Assembly (NCBI RefSeq): GCF_034702125.1
Contig: NC_085875.1
Location: forward strand, 50,736,007-50,800,006
Origin: Engraulis encrasicolus
Lineage: Eukaryota; Chordata; Actinopteri; Clupeiformes; Engraulidae
Direction: 5' to 3'
Length of the DNA: 64,000 nt
The notes under the pieces are model-generated. The model did not search any database. It saw only the letters and a list, made by a program, of their open reading frames with translations, and was not told the origin of the DNA. This document shows positions 45,260 to 57,000 of this stretch, one piece after another. Each line of letters opens with the position of its first letter. Within the stretch, counting starts at the first letter, position 1. A program made the translations under genes and the position numbers.

Positions 45260-45786
45260 ACCATGAAGACTCGAGAGGCAATTGAACGTTATTAACATTT
45301 ATTGAACAATAGACATGATACAAAAATGCATGAATCCGTTTGGCGAACAATTTACACTTGATATACAATGCATGAATCTGTTTGGCGAAGGTTCCCGTCT
45401 TCGCGTTGAACTCCAGGGTAGGACGGCATATCCTCCAGCGGAGATGGAGGCGGGCGTAGCCTGCCCCCTAACAGACGGGAACCACTGGTGACGGTGGACG
45501 GAGGGGTGGTGGTGGCTTCAAAGTCGGCTTAACTGGAAAGCAGAGATCAGAATGAGTGACTGATTTTTAAACAAACGTGAATGCGATCCATTGGCTGAGA
45601 GGGAACGATGCCTGAGTGATGTGTAACGGGGAAATCCCCAATCTCGCGTTGTGATTGGTTGACGATCCTGGGCAATGATGACGCATGTATGATCTGTCAA
45701 AAGGGAGATTGGATGGTTAGCCTAGTAAGTTTGACAGCCGAGAAATTCGAGTCTCCCTGGTAGAATTTACGCAAGCTCCCATTTCT
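45260..45786. mobile_element. Short non-autonomous tyrosine-recombinase-type element
   Basis: The left ~204 bp (45260-45463) equal 45787-45990, and the right ~270 bp (45515-45786) equal 50728-50998. Only about 50 bp differ, so it is an internally deleted relative of the long element beside it. It ends with the junction word TTTCT. Confidence 0.85.
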
Positions 45787-46084
45787 ACCATGAAGACTCG
45801 AGAGGCAATTGAACGTTATTAACATTTATTGAACAATAGACATGATACAAAAATGCATGAATCCGTTTGGCGAACAATTTACACTTGATATACAATGCAT
45901 GAATCTGTTTGGCGAAGGTTCCCGTCTTCGCGTTGAACTCCAGGGTAGGACGGCATATCCTCCAGCGGAGATGGAGGCGGGCGTAGCCTGCCCCAAAAAT
46001 AGAGATTAGAAGTGAACTCACCTACAGCTTACAAGGAGACACCATCTGAAAGACATGAAAAGTTAGTTAGATGATTGATTGATA

Positions 46085-46107
46085 GACGGAAAATGAAGGA
46101 CGATAGG

Positions 46108-46138
<31 letters not shown>

Positions 46139-46830
46139 AATGATGACAATGATGACAATGATGACAATGATGACAATGATGACAATGATGATGGGTGATA
46201 GGTGATAGGTGATAGGTTGGAAGACGAATGATGATAGATTAAATGAGATTATAAATGATAGGGATGTTCTGAGGCTTAAGCTATGGGCGGCAGTCTAGCC
46301 GAGGCATGAAGCCTGTGATGATGGTGATGATGATAATGTCGGTATCTTTGGCTATGCAAGAAGACACGGCGCGGATGCGCTGAGAACAGAGACAGCACGG
46401 CGGTAGGTTATGCTTGAGAGATGCACCTTGGGCAGGAGAGCGCTGTGAACTTAGATTGTGACGGGAGTAGGTGGAGAGCCAGAACCGTGACCTTGGTCAG
46501 GAGAAGTGGAGGCTTAAGCTATGGGCGGCGGCCCGGCAGAGGCTGGAGCCCTGTGATGATGACTATGAAGATGATGATGATGATGCTATGTTAACGGGCG
46601 ATGGCGCAGATGCTCTGAGAGCAGAGAGGCAGTAGAGCGTTATGATTTGATTGATAGATGCACCTTGGTCAGGAGAGCGCTGAAAACTTAGATTATGACA
46701 GTAGGTAGGGAGCCGGAATCGTGACCTAAGGGAGAGAGTAGAACATGGTGATGAATGAGTAAATGAATGAATGGATGAATGAATGAACGTAGGCTATAAT
46801 ATAATGTAATATGGTATGATAGTTGACATC
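46085..46830. repeat. Degenerate tandem repeats and (GATGAT)n in the long element
   Basis: GATGAT/GATGACAAT tracts (46110-46195), then imperfect units containing GCACCTTGG(G/T)CAGGAGAGCGC at 46427, 46660 and related words at 47435 and 47755. Confidence 0.7.
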
Positions 46831-46905
46831 ACGGATAAACAACCACTGCAACTAGCCAGGCTGGTTCGATGTTACAAAATATGGAGATAACAGGCTTACG
46901 GACCA

Positions 46906-47505
46906 CTATAAAATCAATCTGATAGATGAGAGAAGGATAGAATACAGACATGACCGGGTGACCGGAGCGATAGCCCCCCAAGAGATAGAGTGAATGCCGC
47001 CGACGCAGCAAAATACCACCGTCACCAGAAATGAGAATAGAAAACATAAAGATACAGACCAGATATAGCATGCTTCAATTACGTGATGAGGAGTGAGGCA
47101 AATGCAGGAAGCGCATGCGCCAGACGACCAACGACCCAGCGCCTTGATCGCAGTAGGGGACAGACCCCGCTTAGTGGCCGTGGTGGCCACGCCGATTCTG
47201 AACGAGCGTGCTGTATACCTCTTGGGCGAGGAATGAGAAGAAGGAAACAGAGTTAACAGAACAGAAACAGCACACTGAGCAAGATGACAAAGCGAGGAAT
47301 GAGCCGAATGCAACACGCACATGCGTCGGACAACCGGCAGCCCATTGCCTTGAAAGCCCGCACTATGCGGGCGTCTGCCAGAGTGATGAGAGAGACAGCT
47401 TGAGACAAAGCATGAGTAGCTAACATTAAAGACAAGCACCTCGGCCAGGATAAGCAGGAAGGTCAGGTTAAAACAGAGGAGAATCGGCAGACAACTGGTA
47501 ATCAC
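46906..47505 (-). pseudogene. Decayed tyrosine recombinase (C-terminal catalytic region)
   Basis: The minus-strand frame (motif region about 47223-47071) reads KRYTARSFRIGVATTA then IKALGRWSSGACASCICL. SFRIG...ATT and GRWSS are the signature of retrotransposon/Crypton-type tyrosine recombinases. The His of the HxxR box and the Tyr positions after GRWSS appear substituted (Arg and Cys), so it is probably inactive. The N-terminal half is missing. A second diverged copy of the GRWSS region lies at 47381-47280. Confidence 0.65.
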
Positions 47506-48138
47506 GACCTAAGAGAGGGAGATAGCAGAGCTTGTAGCTGAAACAAACAATGAATAAAACACCAAGAAAACATCTCGACCAAGGAAATAATAACCCCATG
47601 TCAATTATGATAAACACCTACGCGGTGTGGCGCGGTGAATGCTTGTGCAAAGCAGGCATTGACACAGGCAGTGGGGCGGATGCCCTGGTTGGTTGAGAGA
47701 GACAACTTGCGGTAACTGCATGATTAGACTAGCAATAAAAAAAAAAAAGGGGGGCACCTTAATCAGGAGAATGCAGAAAGTGCGAGCTTACGACAGAGGA
47801 GAGTTGGAGAGCCGGTTATCGAGACCTGAGAGGGACAGAGCAGAAAGCTGAAACATCACTGAATAACGGTTCCGGAACAAAAATGGCATATCAAAATAGA
47901 CATAAACTCCTACTCGCTACCAGTGGGTAGCTGTGATAAGTTTGTCATGCAGGATGGATGAGGATACCGATACAAGCAGGTGACTGGCGCTAAAGTTGGG
48001 GCGACAGCCCAGTGCGATGCTGAGGCGATGGCCCATTGTGATGCCGAGTTGTGATTTTGAGCCGTGGTGTTGAGCCGTGGTGTTGAGGTGAGACAGCCCA
48101 GGGCAATGCTGAGGTGCGCCGTTAAAGCACGAGCCCTG

Positions 48139-48395
48139 AGGCGCCGGCCCAGGGTGATGTTGAGTCCCCGGCCCAGGGTGATGCGGAGTCCCCGGCCCAG
48201 GGTGATGCGGAGTCGCCGGCCCAGGGCGATGCGGAGTCGCCGGCCCAGGGCGATGCGGAGTCGCCGGCCCAGGGCGATGCGGAGTCGCCGGCCCAGGGCG
48301 ATGCGGAGTCGCCGGCCCAGGGCGATGCGGAGTCGCCGGCCCAGGGCGATGCGGAGTCGCCGGCCCAGGGTGATGTGGAGTTGCCGACCCAGGGT
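48139..48395. repeat. 24-bp minisatellite, array 1
   Basis: About ten copies of GTCGCCGGCCCAGGGCGATG plus 4 bp. The 24-bp period keeps frames open on both strands. Confidence 0.9.
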
Positions 48396-48612
48396 GACGT
48401 CGGGGCCGATGCCCAGTCCGTCGTCGGGGCCAGAGCCCAGTCCTTCGTCGGGGCCAGAGCCCAGTCCTTCGTCGGGGCCAGAGCCCAGTCCTTCGTCGGG
48501 GCCAGAGCCCAGTCCATCGTCGGGGCCAGAGCCCAGTCCATCGTCGGGGCCAGAGCCCAGTCCATCGTCGGGGCCGATGCCCAGTCCATCGTCGGGGCCG
48601 ATGCCCAGTGCA
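48396..48612. repeat. 24-bp minisatellite, array 2
   Basis: About nine copies of TCGTCGGGGCCAGAGCCCAG plus 4 bp, immediately after array 1. Confidence 0.9.
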
Positions 48613-49060
48613 TTACGTAGCGTATGCCCTACGTGGAGCAGCAGATGCACGTGTATGTGAAAGTGTACGGGAAAGCAGCAGAGACCACCATCACCAGATA
48701 TGAGAAAACAAACACAATCCGACACACAGTCCGAGCGACCTGACGATTCCAATGAAGCCAAGGGGCACGAGTGGTGTACAGAGTGAGAGGGTTAGCCCAT
48801 GGACGGCTATCAATGGGGTGTGATCAGAACCCTGACAGGACTCCATGGGCCGAGTTTCATGTATAATTTAATTATGATTATTAACTGTCATCATCGATTT
48901 ACATTTCCACGGATATCACTCATTTATTTACTTATATTTGGACGGTGTACATGTAGCCCATTGTGATCAAAATAACTCGAAATAGACAAGGCATTGCGAC
49001 AGGCTACTATGTCCCTTGATGCTCGGCGACCGGGCGCGGGCCGAAAGCCCCGCGTGATCT

Positions 49061-49432
49061 TTAAAAGGTACACTGTGCAGGAAATGGTCAAAAAAGGTAC
49101 TGCAACTTTGCTGCTTATTGAAACTGAGCTGCCTATTGCCAAATTTGGTCTTACATGAAAGTTTACCATGTAATAAACAATATTTTCTAGTACGGTCCAA
49201 GTAAAGTTTTTTTTTTTTTTTTGAGCTAAAAAAAAATGCTATTTTGGGAAATTCAAAAATGGCGGACCATGGAGAAGATCCCCCCCTTTCATGTAAGAAA
49301 AGTGCAATTTTCCAGTCATAAGAAATACTTAGAATTTGATGGTGGGGGCAAGTATTCATGAAAAAAGTAACATTAGTGAAGTTGCAGCATGAATTCTGGA
49401 AATAAACAACTAAAATCACAGTGTCCCTTTAA
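49061..49432. mobile_element. MITE with TTAA target nested in the long element
   Basis: TTAA|AAGGTACACTGTGC at the left and CACAGTGTCCCT|TTAA at the right, 372 bp. Internal CATGTAA / TTACATG inverted words. No ORF. Confidence 0.75.
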
Positions 49433-50908
49433 CTAAATCCAGCCCTGAATGGCTTGAAGCGGGAGTGAGGAAGCAAGGTACACTTCTATCAATACAAACT
49501 GCAGGCAGTGCGATGACATGAGGTGATGATTGGCAAGCGCGCATAGCTTAATGTGCGAGCCAGCAGTCTAGGCCTACGAACCGAAGCCATAACTCTAAAA
49601 AGTCAACGACACCGCCACTCCTGCGCCACATGGGCCAGTCCATGCAAACGAAAACGTAAAATAGCTTGTGTTGTGGGCATAGGCTACTGAGCGGAACATT
49701 GAAAATAGGCGGGTGCAAACTGATGAACGCACGACCGGAATCCACATGAATGAAAAACTGTAGGCGGTGCTACGGCCCGTAGGCTGAGGTCCTTGCAACA
49801 TCGCTCCGGAACATAGGAAGTACGTTTGTAACAATACGTTTGACGATTACGAGTAGGCTACATGGCTCTGCAATGTCCTCCGTCCGGTGTCGCGACAGGC
49901 AGCACGAAACACAGAAGGTTAACGTCGGGTTATGCGTGCGGGCGAGGCGCTTCGAGATATAATTAGCCCATTTAAATCTGAAGGCCTACCCCCAGTGACG
50001 TTCCAAAAAAGCCACACCAACCGGTTCATGAAATGCTCTATAATGTTGGCAAGCGAATCACCAGTCCATCCGCAGCAGAGAGGCCGACGACGACCAAGTA
50101 AATGGTGACTCGCAGTACCCATAACGCCTCCGTAAAAACCAATGTGCTGAGCAGATATGCCGGGCTAAGTGAGCGAGGCGCAACGAGAGAGCACCGCGGG
50201 CCCAGTTACTTCGAATCCGCCCTTCCCCAGCGAATGATCCAAAAGTCACTCCAATCAGTTCATGGAATTATCCCAAATGACAGCAAACGAAACGTAGGCC
50301 ATCAGTCAACCAGCGCCAGACGAGACTGATATCCGAGACATTGCAACAAGCCGAGTATGAGGCATGAGAGGCGACTTGCCTGGACAACTCCCCCGCAAAA
50401 ACAGTCATTCGCTGAGATAAACGTTCCTTTGGTCCGCAGGATAAGTGAAGGGAAAGCCGCCAGGTTACTCACGAATTACACCAGTTCGGGGAAATCCATC
50501 CACAGGCAGGCTAGTTCAAAAGCAAATCCACGAGCGTCGGGAAATCAGGGAGCGGCGTGCCAAGCAAATTGATTGAAGCCTTGCGAGGAAAATATTAGGC
50601 TATAAGAAAGCACCGATTGCGTGCCACGCGTTTGAGCGGTTGGAAATTCCATCCCAGCAGCGGTAAGGTGAGGATAACCAGGTAGAAAATAAACAGAATG
50701 TTTGATAACGAAAACGCCGGACAGCCACTTCAAAGTCGGCTTAACTGGAAAGCAGAGATCAGAATGAGTGACTGATTTTTAAACAAACGTGAATGCGATC
50801 CATTGGCTGAGAGGGAACGATGCCTGAGTGATGTGTAACGGGGAAATCCCCAATCTCGCGTTGTGATTGGTTGACGATCCTGGGCAATGATGACGCATGT
50901 ATGATCTG

Positions 50909-51456
50909 TCAAAAGGGAGATTGGATGGTTAGCCTAGTAAGTTTGACAGCCGAGAAATTCGAGTCTCCCTGGTAGAATTTACGCAAGCTCCCATTTCTCT
51001 TTTTGGATTTGGGCCTCTTTGGCTTCTTGGCTGCAGCTTTCTTGGGTGCTGCAACGGTGTCAACATTCTTGCGTTTTTTGGGTGCTGCAACGGTTGCAAC
51101 ATTCTTGGGCTTTTTGGGTGCTGCAGCCTTCTTGGGTTTTTTGGGTGTATGATTCTTGGGCTGTTTGGGTGCTGCAGGATTTTTCACTTTTGCTTTTTTG
51201 GGCTTGTTGGTTATTGCGGTCTTCAGCGCTGGTACCGTCTTGGGCTTCTTGGCTGCTGCAGTCTCAGGTGCTACTGCTGTCTTGGGTTTCTTTGGTGCTG
51301 CTGCCATCTTCGGCTGGTTGGCTGTTGCAGGCTGCCAAGTACTGCAGTCAGGCACTGGTGTCTCCATGGGTTGGTTGGCTGCCTTCTTAGGCTTCTTGGC
51401 TTTTGAGGGCTTCCCCCCTGATGCCGTTCTGGGACGCTTGGTACTTGGCTTAGTAC
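50909..51456 (-). pseudogene. Gene B Lys-rich exon, 3' end read into the inserted element
   Basis: Acceptor ACGAAG|GT. Host coding ends at KSKKR (50999), then NGSLRKFYQGD and following residues come from the element to a TGA at 50911-50909. Fewer basic repeats than gene E. Confidence 0.75.
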
Positions 51457-51604
51457 CTTCGTAAATGACGCACAAAAATAAATGTTATAAAATTGGAATA
51501 AAATTATATATTACTTTACTGAAGAGATGCAAAATGAGTTGAACCTTTATATTTCATGGAGCTAAAGGATACTAGAGCATATAATGTGATTATAAAGAAT
51601 TTAC

Positions 51605-51904
51605 CTTTGGGTTTTTCATTTGACTTTGGGGGAGCATGGAGGACGCTGTTATTGTTTATCACAGTAGATGGACAACTCCATGCTCCAGAAGGAACCGGAG
51701 GTGGATTGTTTACTACAAACACTGACTGGGTCTGGGTCTGGGACTGGGTCTGGGTCTGGGTATGGTTTTTGTTTTGATTCTGAGGCTGAGTCTGGTTCTG
51801 GGACTGATTCTGGGTTTGGTTCATGGTCTGGTTCTTGGGCTCAGTCTGACTCTTGCTCTGGGGCTGAGACTGAGGCTGGATGTGAGGCTGACCATTCACA
51901 GCAA
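51605..51904 (-). pseudogene. Gene B Q/N/S-rich exon
   Basis: Acceptor CTCTAG|TT and donor AAAG|GTAAAT. 100 codons, phase 1 at both ends, open. Homologous to 17130-17423. Confidence 0.75.
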
Positions 51905-52272
51905 CTAGAGGGAAGATTAGAGAAACATTTTACACACCACAGCAACATTTTAATGTTATGCATTTTTTGTAAAGAAATCTTTAAAAGTACATTTGCAATA
52001 CAATTCAGTTATATTATCAGGGGACCTTGTGAAGGTGGGGTCTACTGTAAAGGTGGCTGAGGTGGCCGCCTTCAATATACTGTAGGCCAAAAGTGTAGGG
52101 GGAAATCCTGGTGTTTGTTCATAGTATGGCCCTTGGAGGACTTGGTCCCCACAATACAGTAGGCCTATATCTAAGTGTCAAATACAGTGGTATTTGGGGG
52201 CATTTACAATGAAAATATTTCCATTATTTTGGTTAATGCTACTGCTAGTGGACTGGGACACCCACTAACTCC

Positions 52273-52398
<126 letters not shown>

Positions 52399-52487
52399 AG
52401 ATAGTAGTATACTAGTATACAAAAGATGAAATTAATCAGTTTATCTCATGCTACTGTAAAACACATAGGGGCCTACAGTATACCTAC

Positions 52488-52754
52488 ATCTTTTCAGACG
52501 ACTCTCCAAACGCTCGGCCAATTCACTGTGCTTTATCCTCTTTAGGATGTCCAGCATAGTGGTTGCAGCATCTGACTTGAAGTGCTTCAACATCAACTTA
52601 ACAGTCTCAGCTACTGTATGTCAGCCTGCTCCAATTTTCCCCACGACATTATTTTCAGGTCACCCAGACAGTGTCTGAAGTGCTTGAAGTCATCATTGGA
52701 GAGGTCATCCAGAGTTTCTCTCAGCAATTCAGGGATTCCATCCTCAGTCTCCAT
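52488..52754 (-). pseudogene. Gene B PYD exon, frameshifted
   Basis: Reads METEDGIPELLRETLDDL at the start and SWGKLEQADIQ before the stop. The downstream remainder in another frame still matches the PYD C-terminal helices. Confidence 0.8.
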
Positions 52755-53069
52755 TGTACATAGGCCTACAAGTGATATGGTGGTGAGTTGGTGAATTGGT
52801 CATTTGTTATCAGTCCACACAAAACATGAAGGTTCTAGGGCTTAAGTAGCATAAGACATTATGACTTGATCATTGGCATGCTGATTACAATAAAATATAC
52901 ACATAGATTCGTAAGAAAAGGAACACTTTCATACATTCAGCACGCAACACACTGTAGCTCTTCTGGTCTGCAACCTGGAGGGGCACACCTGTTATAATCA
53001 AGTACAGTAGGCTACATCCAGAAAGTGGCAGATAGGAATGTCTTTATAAATGCCTGGCTTATCAGGAAC

Positions 53070-53119
53070 TAGCCTCGCGGACCATCCTACTGTACGTACT
53101 TATGGGATGGTCAGGACCA
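53070..53119. mobile_element. ~90-bp element, internally deleted gene B copy
   Basis: TAGCCTCGCGGACCATCC then directly TTATGGGATGGTCAGGACCA. Same flanks as the other loci. Confidence 0.65.
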
Positions 53120-53416
53120 GGCTAATCAGGAACCCTGCTTAACTGAAGTTCATATATTGCTGAAGACCAATAATTTCAGAACAAAAGAAAATGTACTCTG
53201 GGGAGTACAGTACTTCTGGAGTTTTACACTCCGGTGCAACCAGAACTGAACACTGCATAAAAATAAAAAAAGAGAAATCAGTTGCTTAGCAGATGTGTTC
53301 TTTTGTGAACTAATTTATTATTTTACAGGTGCATAATGACTTACGCTTTGACACCACATAGTGTCTTCATCAGAGTATGTGGAGAATAATAATTTGTACC
53401 AATACTTTGAAACATA

Positions 53417-54176
53417 CACTCGCCTCCAAAAGAATTGTCGCCTATCCATCTGTTTGGAATAACAGCTAATAACCTGACTTTCAATTAATCACTTGGCTTC
53501 AGAAGTCACTCATATGAAAGCTACAACCCTCCCGAATGAAAATGTATGTACAAAAATAAATTTCATGCACCAACGAAAGATTGACCCTTTATTGAACACA
53601 GACAGGGCAGATTTTCACAAGACAAAAGTTTTGTCGCCTATCGAACATAATGTGAAAATGAGCAGATAAGTCACATCAAAACACTTTAAATACGCAGATT
53701 GGGTGTCATACTTAATCACTGAATCACTCTCACCTCTCCAGAAAATCAACTTTGGCCTTAGGTGTATGTTTAGGGTCATTGTAATCATGGAAAGCAACAC
53801 AATGAAAATCAATGGAGTTCAATGAGAGATGGTGACATATTCGCTATTCGTAGAGCAATACATGTTTAACTTCATGATTTAATCAATGATAAAAGCCTTC
53901 AAACACCTGCAGCATGCATGCAGCTCCTCATTATCTGCTCATTTTCACATTATGTTCGATAGGCGACAAAACTTTTGTCTTGTCAAAATCTGCCCTGTCT
54001 GTGTTCATTAAATCTTTCTTTGGTGCATGAAATTTATTTTTGTACATTCATTTTCATTCGAGAGGGTTGTAGCTTTCATATGAGTGACTTCTGAAGCCAA
54101 GTGATTGATTGAAAGTCAGGTTATTAGCTGTTATTCCAAACAGATGGGTAGGCGACAACTCTTTTGGAGGCGAGTG
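53417..54176. mobile_element. 760-bp Tc1/mariner-type MITE with ~250-bp TIRs
   Basis: CACTCGCCTCCAAAAGAATT at the left and its inverse at the right. TIRs extend to about 53668 and 53930 at high identity. TA flanks both sides. The empty site GAAACAATAATTCGG exists in loci C and D. Confidence 0.9.
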
Positions 54177-54298
54177 TAATTCTGTTTATCCTCATGTCAT
54201 GCACACCAGGACTCAGCAGAGTTTACATAACTGAAGTGGACTCATGCGACCCAGTAATTAAGATGCACTCACATTCTACTGAAGTAGGCTACACATTT

Positions 54299-54301
<3 letters not shown>

Positions 54302-54387
<86 letters not shown>
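54302..54387. repeat. (AT)n microsatellite
   Basis: Pure TA tract followed by (GATA)n to 54408. Confidence 0.97.
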
Positions 54388-54389
<2 letters not shown>

Positions 54390-54462
54390 TAGATAGATAG
54401 ATAGATAGAAGAGATGGTTGGATGATTATCTTATGGAATAACAAGTCATAAAAATCGTACAA

Positions 54463-55035
54463 GCGGATTCCATAAAAGTTGGGACACTTTGTATTTTGTG
54501 AATAAAATCTAAATGCTGTCAATTTCAAAACATTCAATATGTTAATAAGGTAGAGCATTATGTGCAGACAACATATCAGTTGTTAAAGTCAAGCAGACTT
54601 ATTGTTTTGAGGTAATTATGTCATCATTTAAAATTTGAATTGAACAAATCTCAAAAAAGTTGGGACAGGGCCAAAACATGTTGTAATGCTTGGATAATGC
54701 TAAAAACAACACAGGGAAGAGCATTTTCAAAAGAACTATATTGACTGCTAGCATGAATGTACAAATAAAAAATACCATCACAGAGAGGCTGTGGCACTAG
54801 TGAAGATTTTGAGGGACTAATTACTTATCTATTACACAGAAAGATTGAATTATCAAAATTGCAGGCATATAAGACCAATTTCCGTAATATAGAGCTCAGT
54901 GTAATCGTTGCATGAGTTTTGAGATCATGACATATTTGTCGACAACAAGCAAACTATGACACTTCAACAATGACAGCTCTAGAAAAAATGACCATAAACA
55001 CAAAAGTTGATAAATGCATATGATGCAAACATTAC
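54463..55035. mobile_element. Transposon fragment with 'AAAGTTGGGAC' motif
   Basis: TTCCATAAAAGTTGGGACAC near the left end and AAAAAAGTTGGGACAGGGCC at 54652. Inserted between GTAC and CTACGAAT, which are adjacent in locus D (32983-32992). Family not named with confidence. Confidence 0.5.
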
Positions 55036-55058
55036 TTTGTACCTACGAATCTATCTTA

Positions 55059-55160
55059 CTAGTATGAGTTCCTTAATGTCCTTACATGGGGTGATTATTT
55101 TCCATGACACAATATTGGCAAGGCAAGGAATGGCGCATGTGGTGTAACCCACAGCCCAGT
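55059..55160 (-). promoter_or_regulatory. Putative 5' exon of gene B
   Basis: Minus-strand CATACTA|GTAAGATA, homologous to 22963 and 33003. A one-base deletion precedes the donor. The second block (AAG|GTAAGA) is at 55418. Confidence 0.3.
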
Positions 55161-55536
55161 CACAAAAAAGCCCGCCAAGAGTTTGCCAGGCCTCATTCTG
55201 ACAAAAATGAAGGCTTTTGGGGCTCTATACTCTTAACATAAGCTTCACATATGTTGTATTAAACAACTTACTGTAAGTACATTTTGCAAAAGACTTTTTA
55301 TTTGAACTTCAAAAATATTGCTCAGAATGTTACTTTACAAAAGTTGTGCGCTCACTATTGCTGTGCACTGTAGAAGACAAGATGGTTAGCTTATGGAATA
55401 ATACATTAAATTCTTACCTTAGTTTCCCTGTGAGTTTGTTTGTCTTTCTGTGAACAACACCAATGTCTGCCTGTGTGCTCTAGTCAAGGAGGAAGTGTTT
55501 TACACCACTCTGTAGGGTAAGATGTGAATCGGATGC

Positions 55537-55544
55537 TGACGTCA
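55537..55544. promoter_or_regulatory. CRE-like palindrome TGACGTCA upstream of gene B
   Basis: Same context as 23655-23662. Confidence 0.4.
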
Positions 55545-56152
55545 CCTACCTGTAGTCTTGGACTCAATTCATTGGCCAATAAATGAAGATGAAACAGCCT
55601 ACTCAGTCGTGCACTGTAGTGTAGGCATCAGGACTGCCAGAACAATAGACAGATATTGACCATTAAGAGACAGATATCTAACATTAAAAACAAAAAAGGT
55701 AGGCTACATGGCCAAGTTAGATAGGCCCTATGATTAGAAAAAGCAGTTTCTGTGGAGTAAGATACATGCATGCAAGGTGTGTCCTCTTTGAAGAAGGCAC
55801 ACAATAAAACGTGTCTGTGCAGTAAAAAAAAAACACGGTAGGCAAGATGTGGCCTTTTAAAAAAAAATTTGTGTTGATTTTGGACCAACTCCATCACAAT
55901 CTTGTAGGTCAATAAAAGTGAAGCCTGCTCCTAGCTGAACACTTTTCCTTCATTTTTGACATGTTTAATTTGGTGGGTTATTATTTTTCGGTGTTCTTCT
56001 TGGCCAAAACAAAATGGAGATGATACCGCCTACCCTAATGATGAAATGATTTTCTTTCTACATTTTTTTTAGAAATTAAATGTCACAGCCGCCACAAAGC
56101 AGCCTCAAACTGGTTATGTTGCATTGCTGCATATATTCCAGTGTAGTTTGGT

Positions 56153-56157
<5 letters not shown>

Positions 56158-56184
<27 letters not shown>
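56158..56184. repeat. (GA)n microsatellite (short)
   Basis: Follows TTTGGTTTCC. A second copy of the same flank with a longer tract begins 150 bp later, a local duplication. Confidence 0.95.
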
Positions 56185-56306
56185 TGTAGGAACAATGAAA
56201 TGAATCAATTCATCTCATGCTACTATAACACTATGGTTGCCAACAAAGCAGCATATATTCAAACTGGTTATGTTGCATTGCTGCATATATTCCAGTGTAG
56301 TTTGGT

Positions 56307-56427
<121 letters not shown>

Positions 56428-56483
56428 TTATAATATCTGCATTTGTGAATCAGCAGGGCTGGTGAAGGGTACCTTTCTACAAA

Positions 56484-57000
56484 CCCCAGCTCCATAGATG
56501 TTGGGGCACTAGATAAATTGTGAATAATAACAAAATAATGTCATTCAAAACATCTGATTCTTACATTAGATGGAGAACAATAAAAAAACATATCAGCAAT
56601 CAAAACTGACCAAAATTATAGTTTTGGGTGATCTTGAATATTAAAAAACATCTCTCAAAAGAGTTGGGACGGGGACAATAAAAGGCAGCAAATGTCGAGG
56701 AAGACTTAAAGCAAAACAAAGGACAACGCAACAGTTAACTAGGCCAGTGCAGTCGCCTTCGACTGCTAATGTCACAGATCAGACAGATGACCAGAGGGTT
56801 GGATGTTGGAAGTGAGTGAGAGTTCCAGGGGTTTCAGTGGTGAAGGATTACCGGGGTTACAGGGGTTACAGGGGTCCCAGTGGTCCCAGTGGTCCCTCCA
56901 ACGTGCTGTGTGCGCGTCCCCCCCTGTGGCAGTGAAGCGTCCAACGGAGCCGGTGCTGTGTGGTCCAATAGTCCTGGTGGTGGGGACACAAACAACAGCA
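56484..57000. mobile_element. Left part of a split transposon
   Basis: AAACCCCAGCTCCATAGATGTTGGG near the left. The inverted partner CCCAACTTCACTAGAGTTGGGGTTTG is at about 58975-59000, with matching inner pieces (ACATATCAGCAATCAAAA / AATATGTTGTC...). Intervening DNA is other repeats. Tentative. Confidence 0.4.

Larger units (their letters stand above)
45787..50998. mobile_element. Long tyrosine-recombinase-type element (5.2 kb)
   Basis: Starts ACCATGAAGACTCGAG and ends ...GTCTCCCTGGTAGAATTT plus a 17-bp tail CACGCAAGCTCCCA-like, with an imperfect inverted relation between ends (TCTACCATGAAGACTCGA versus TCTACCAGGGAGACTCGA). TTTCT occurs at both junctions and once in the empty site (gene E, 16094-16098). 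It contains a decayed tyrosine recombinase, minisatellites and a nested TTAA MITE. No reverse transcriptase was found, so it is probably a non-autonomous DIRS/Ngaro- or Crypton-like element. Confidence 0.7.

Noticed and set aside
48139..48612. Regular repeats resembling a CRISPR array
   Set aside because: Repeat units are directly adjacent with no spacers, in eukaryotic DNA.
47910..48761. 283-codon minus-strand frame with GLGSGPDDG repeats and the 198-codon plus-strand frame
   Set aside because: Products of the 24-bp minisatellites inside a mobile element; no start context, no flanking conservation.
49548..50329. GC-richer stretch with several short frames, considered as a captured host gene
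   Set aside because: Lies within the tyrosine-recombinase element; frames are short, overlapping and without domains or splice structure.
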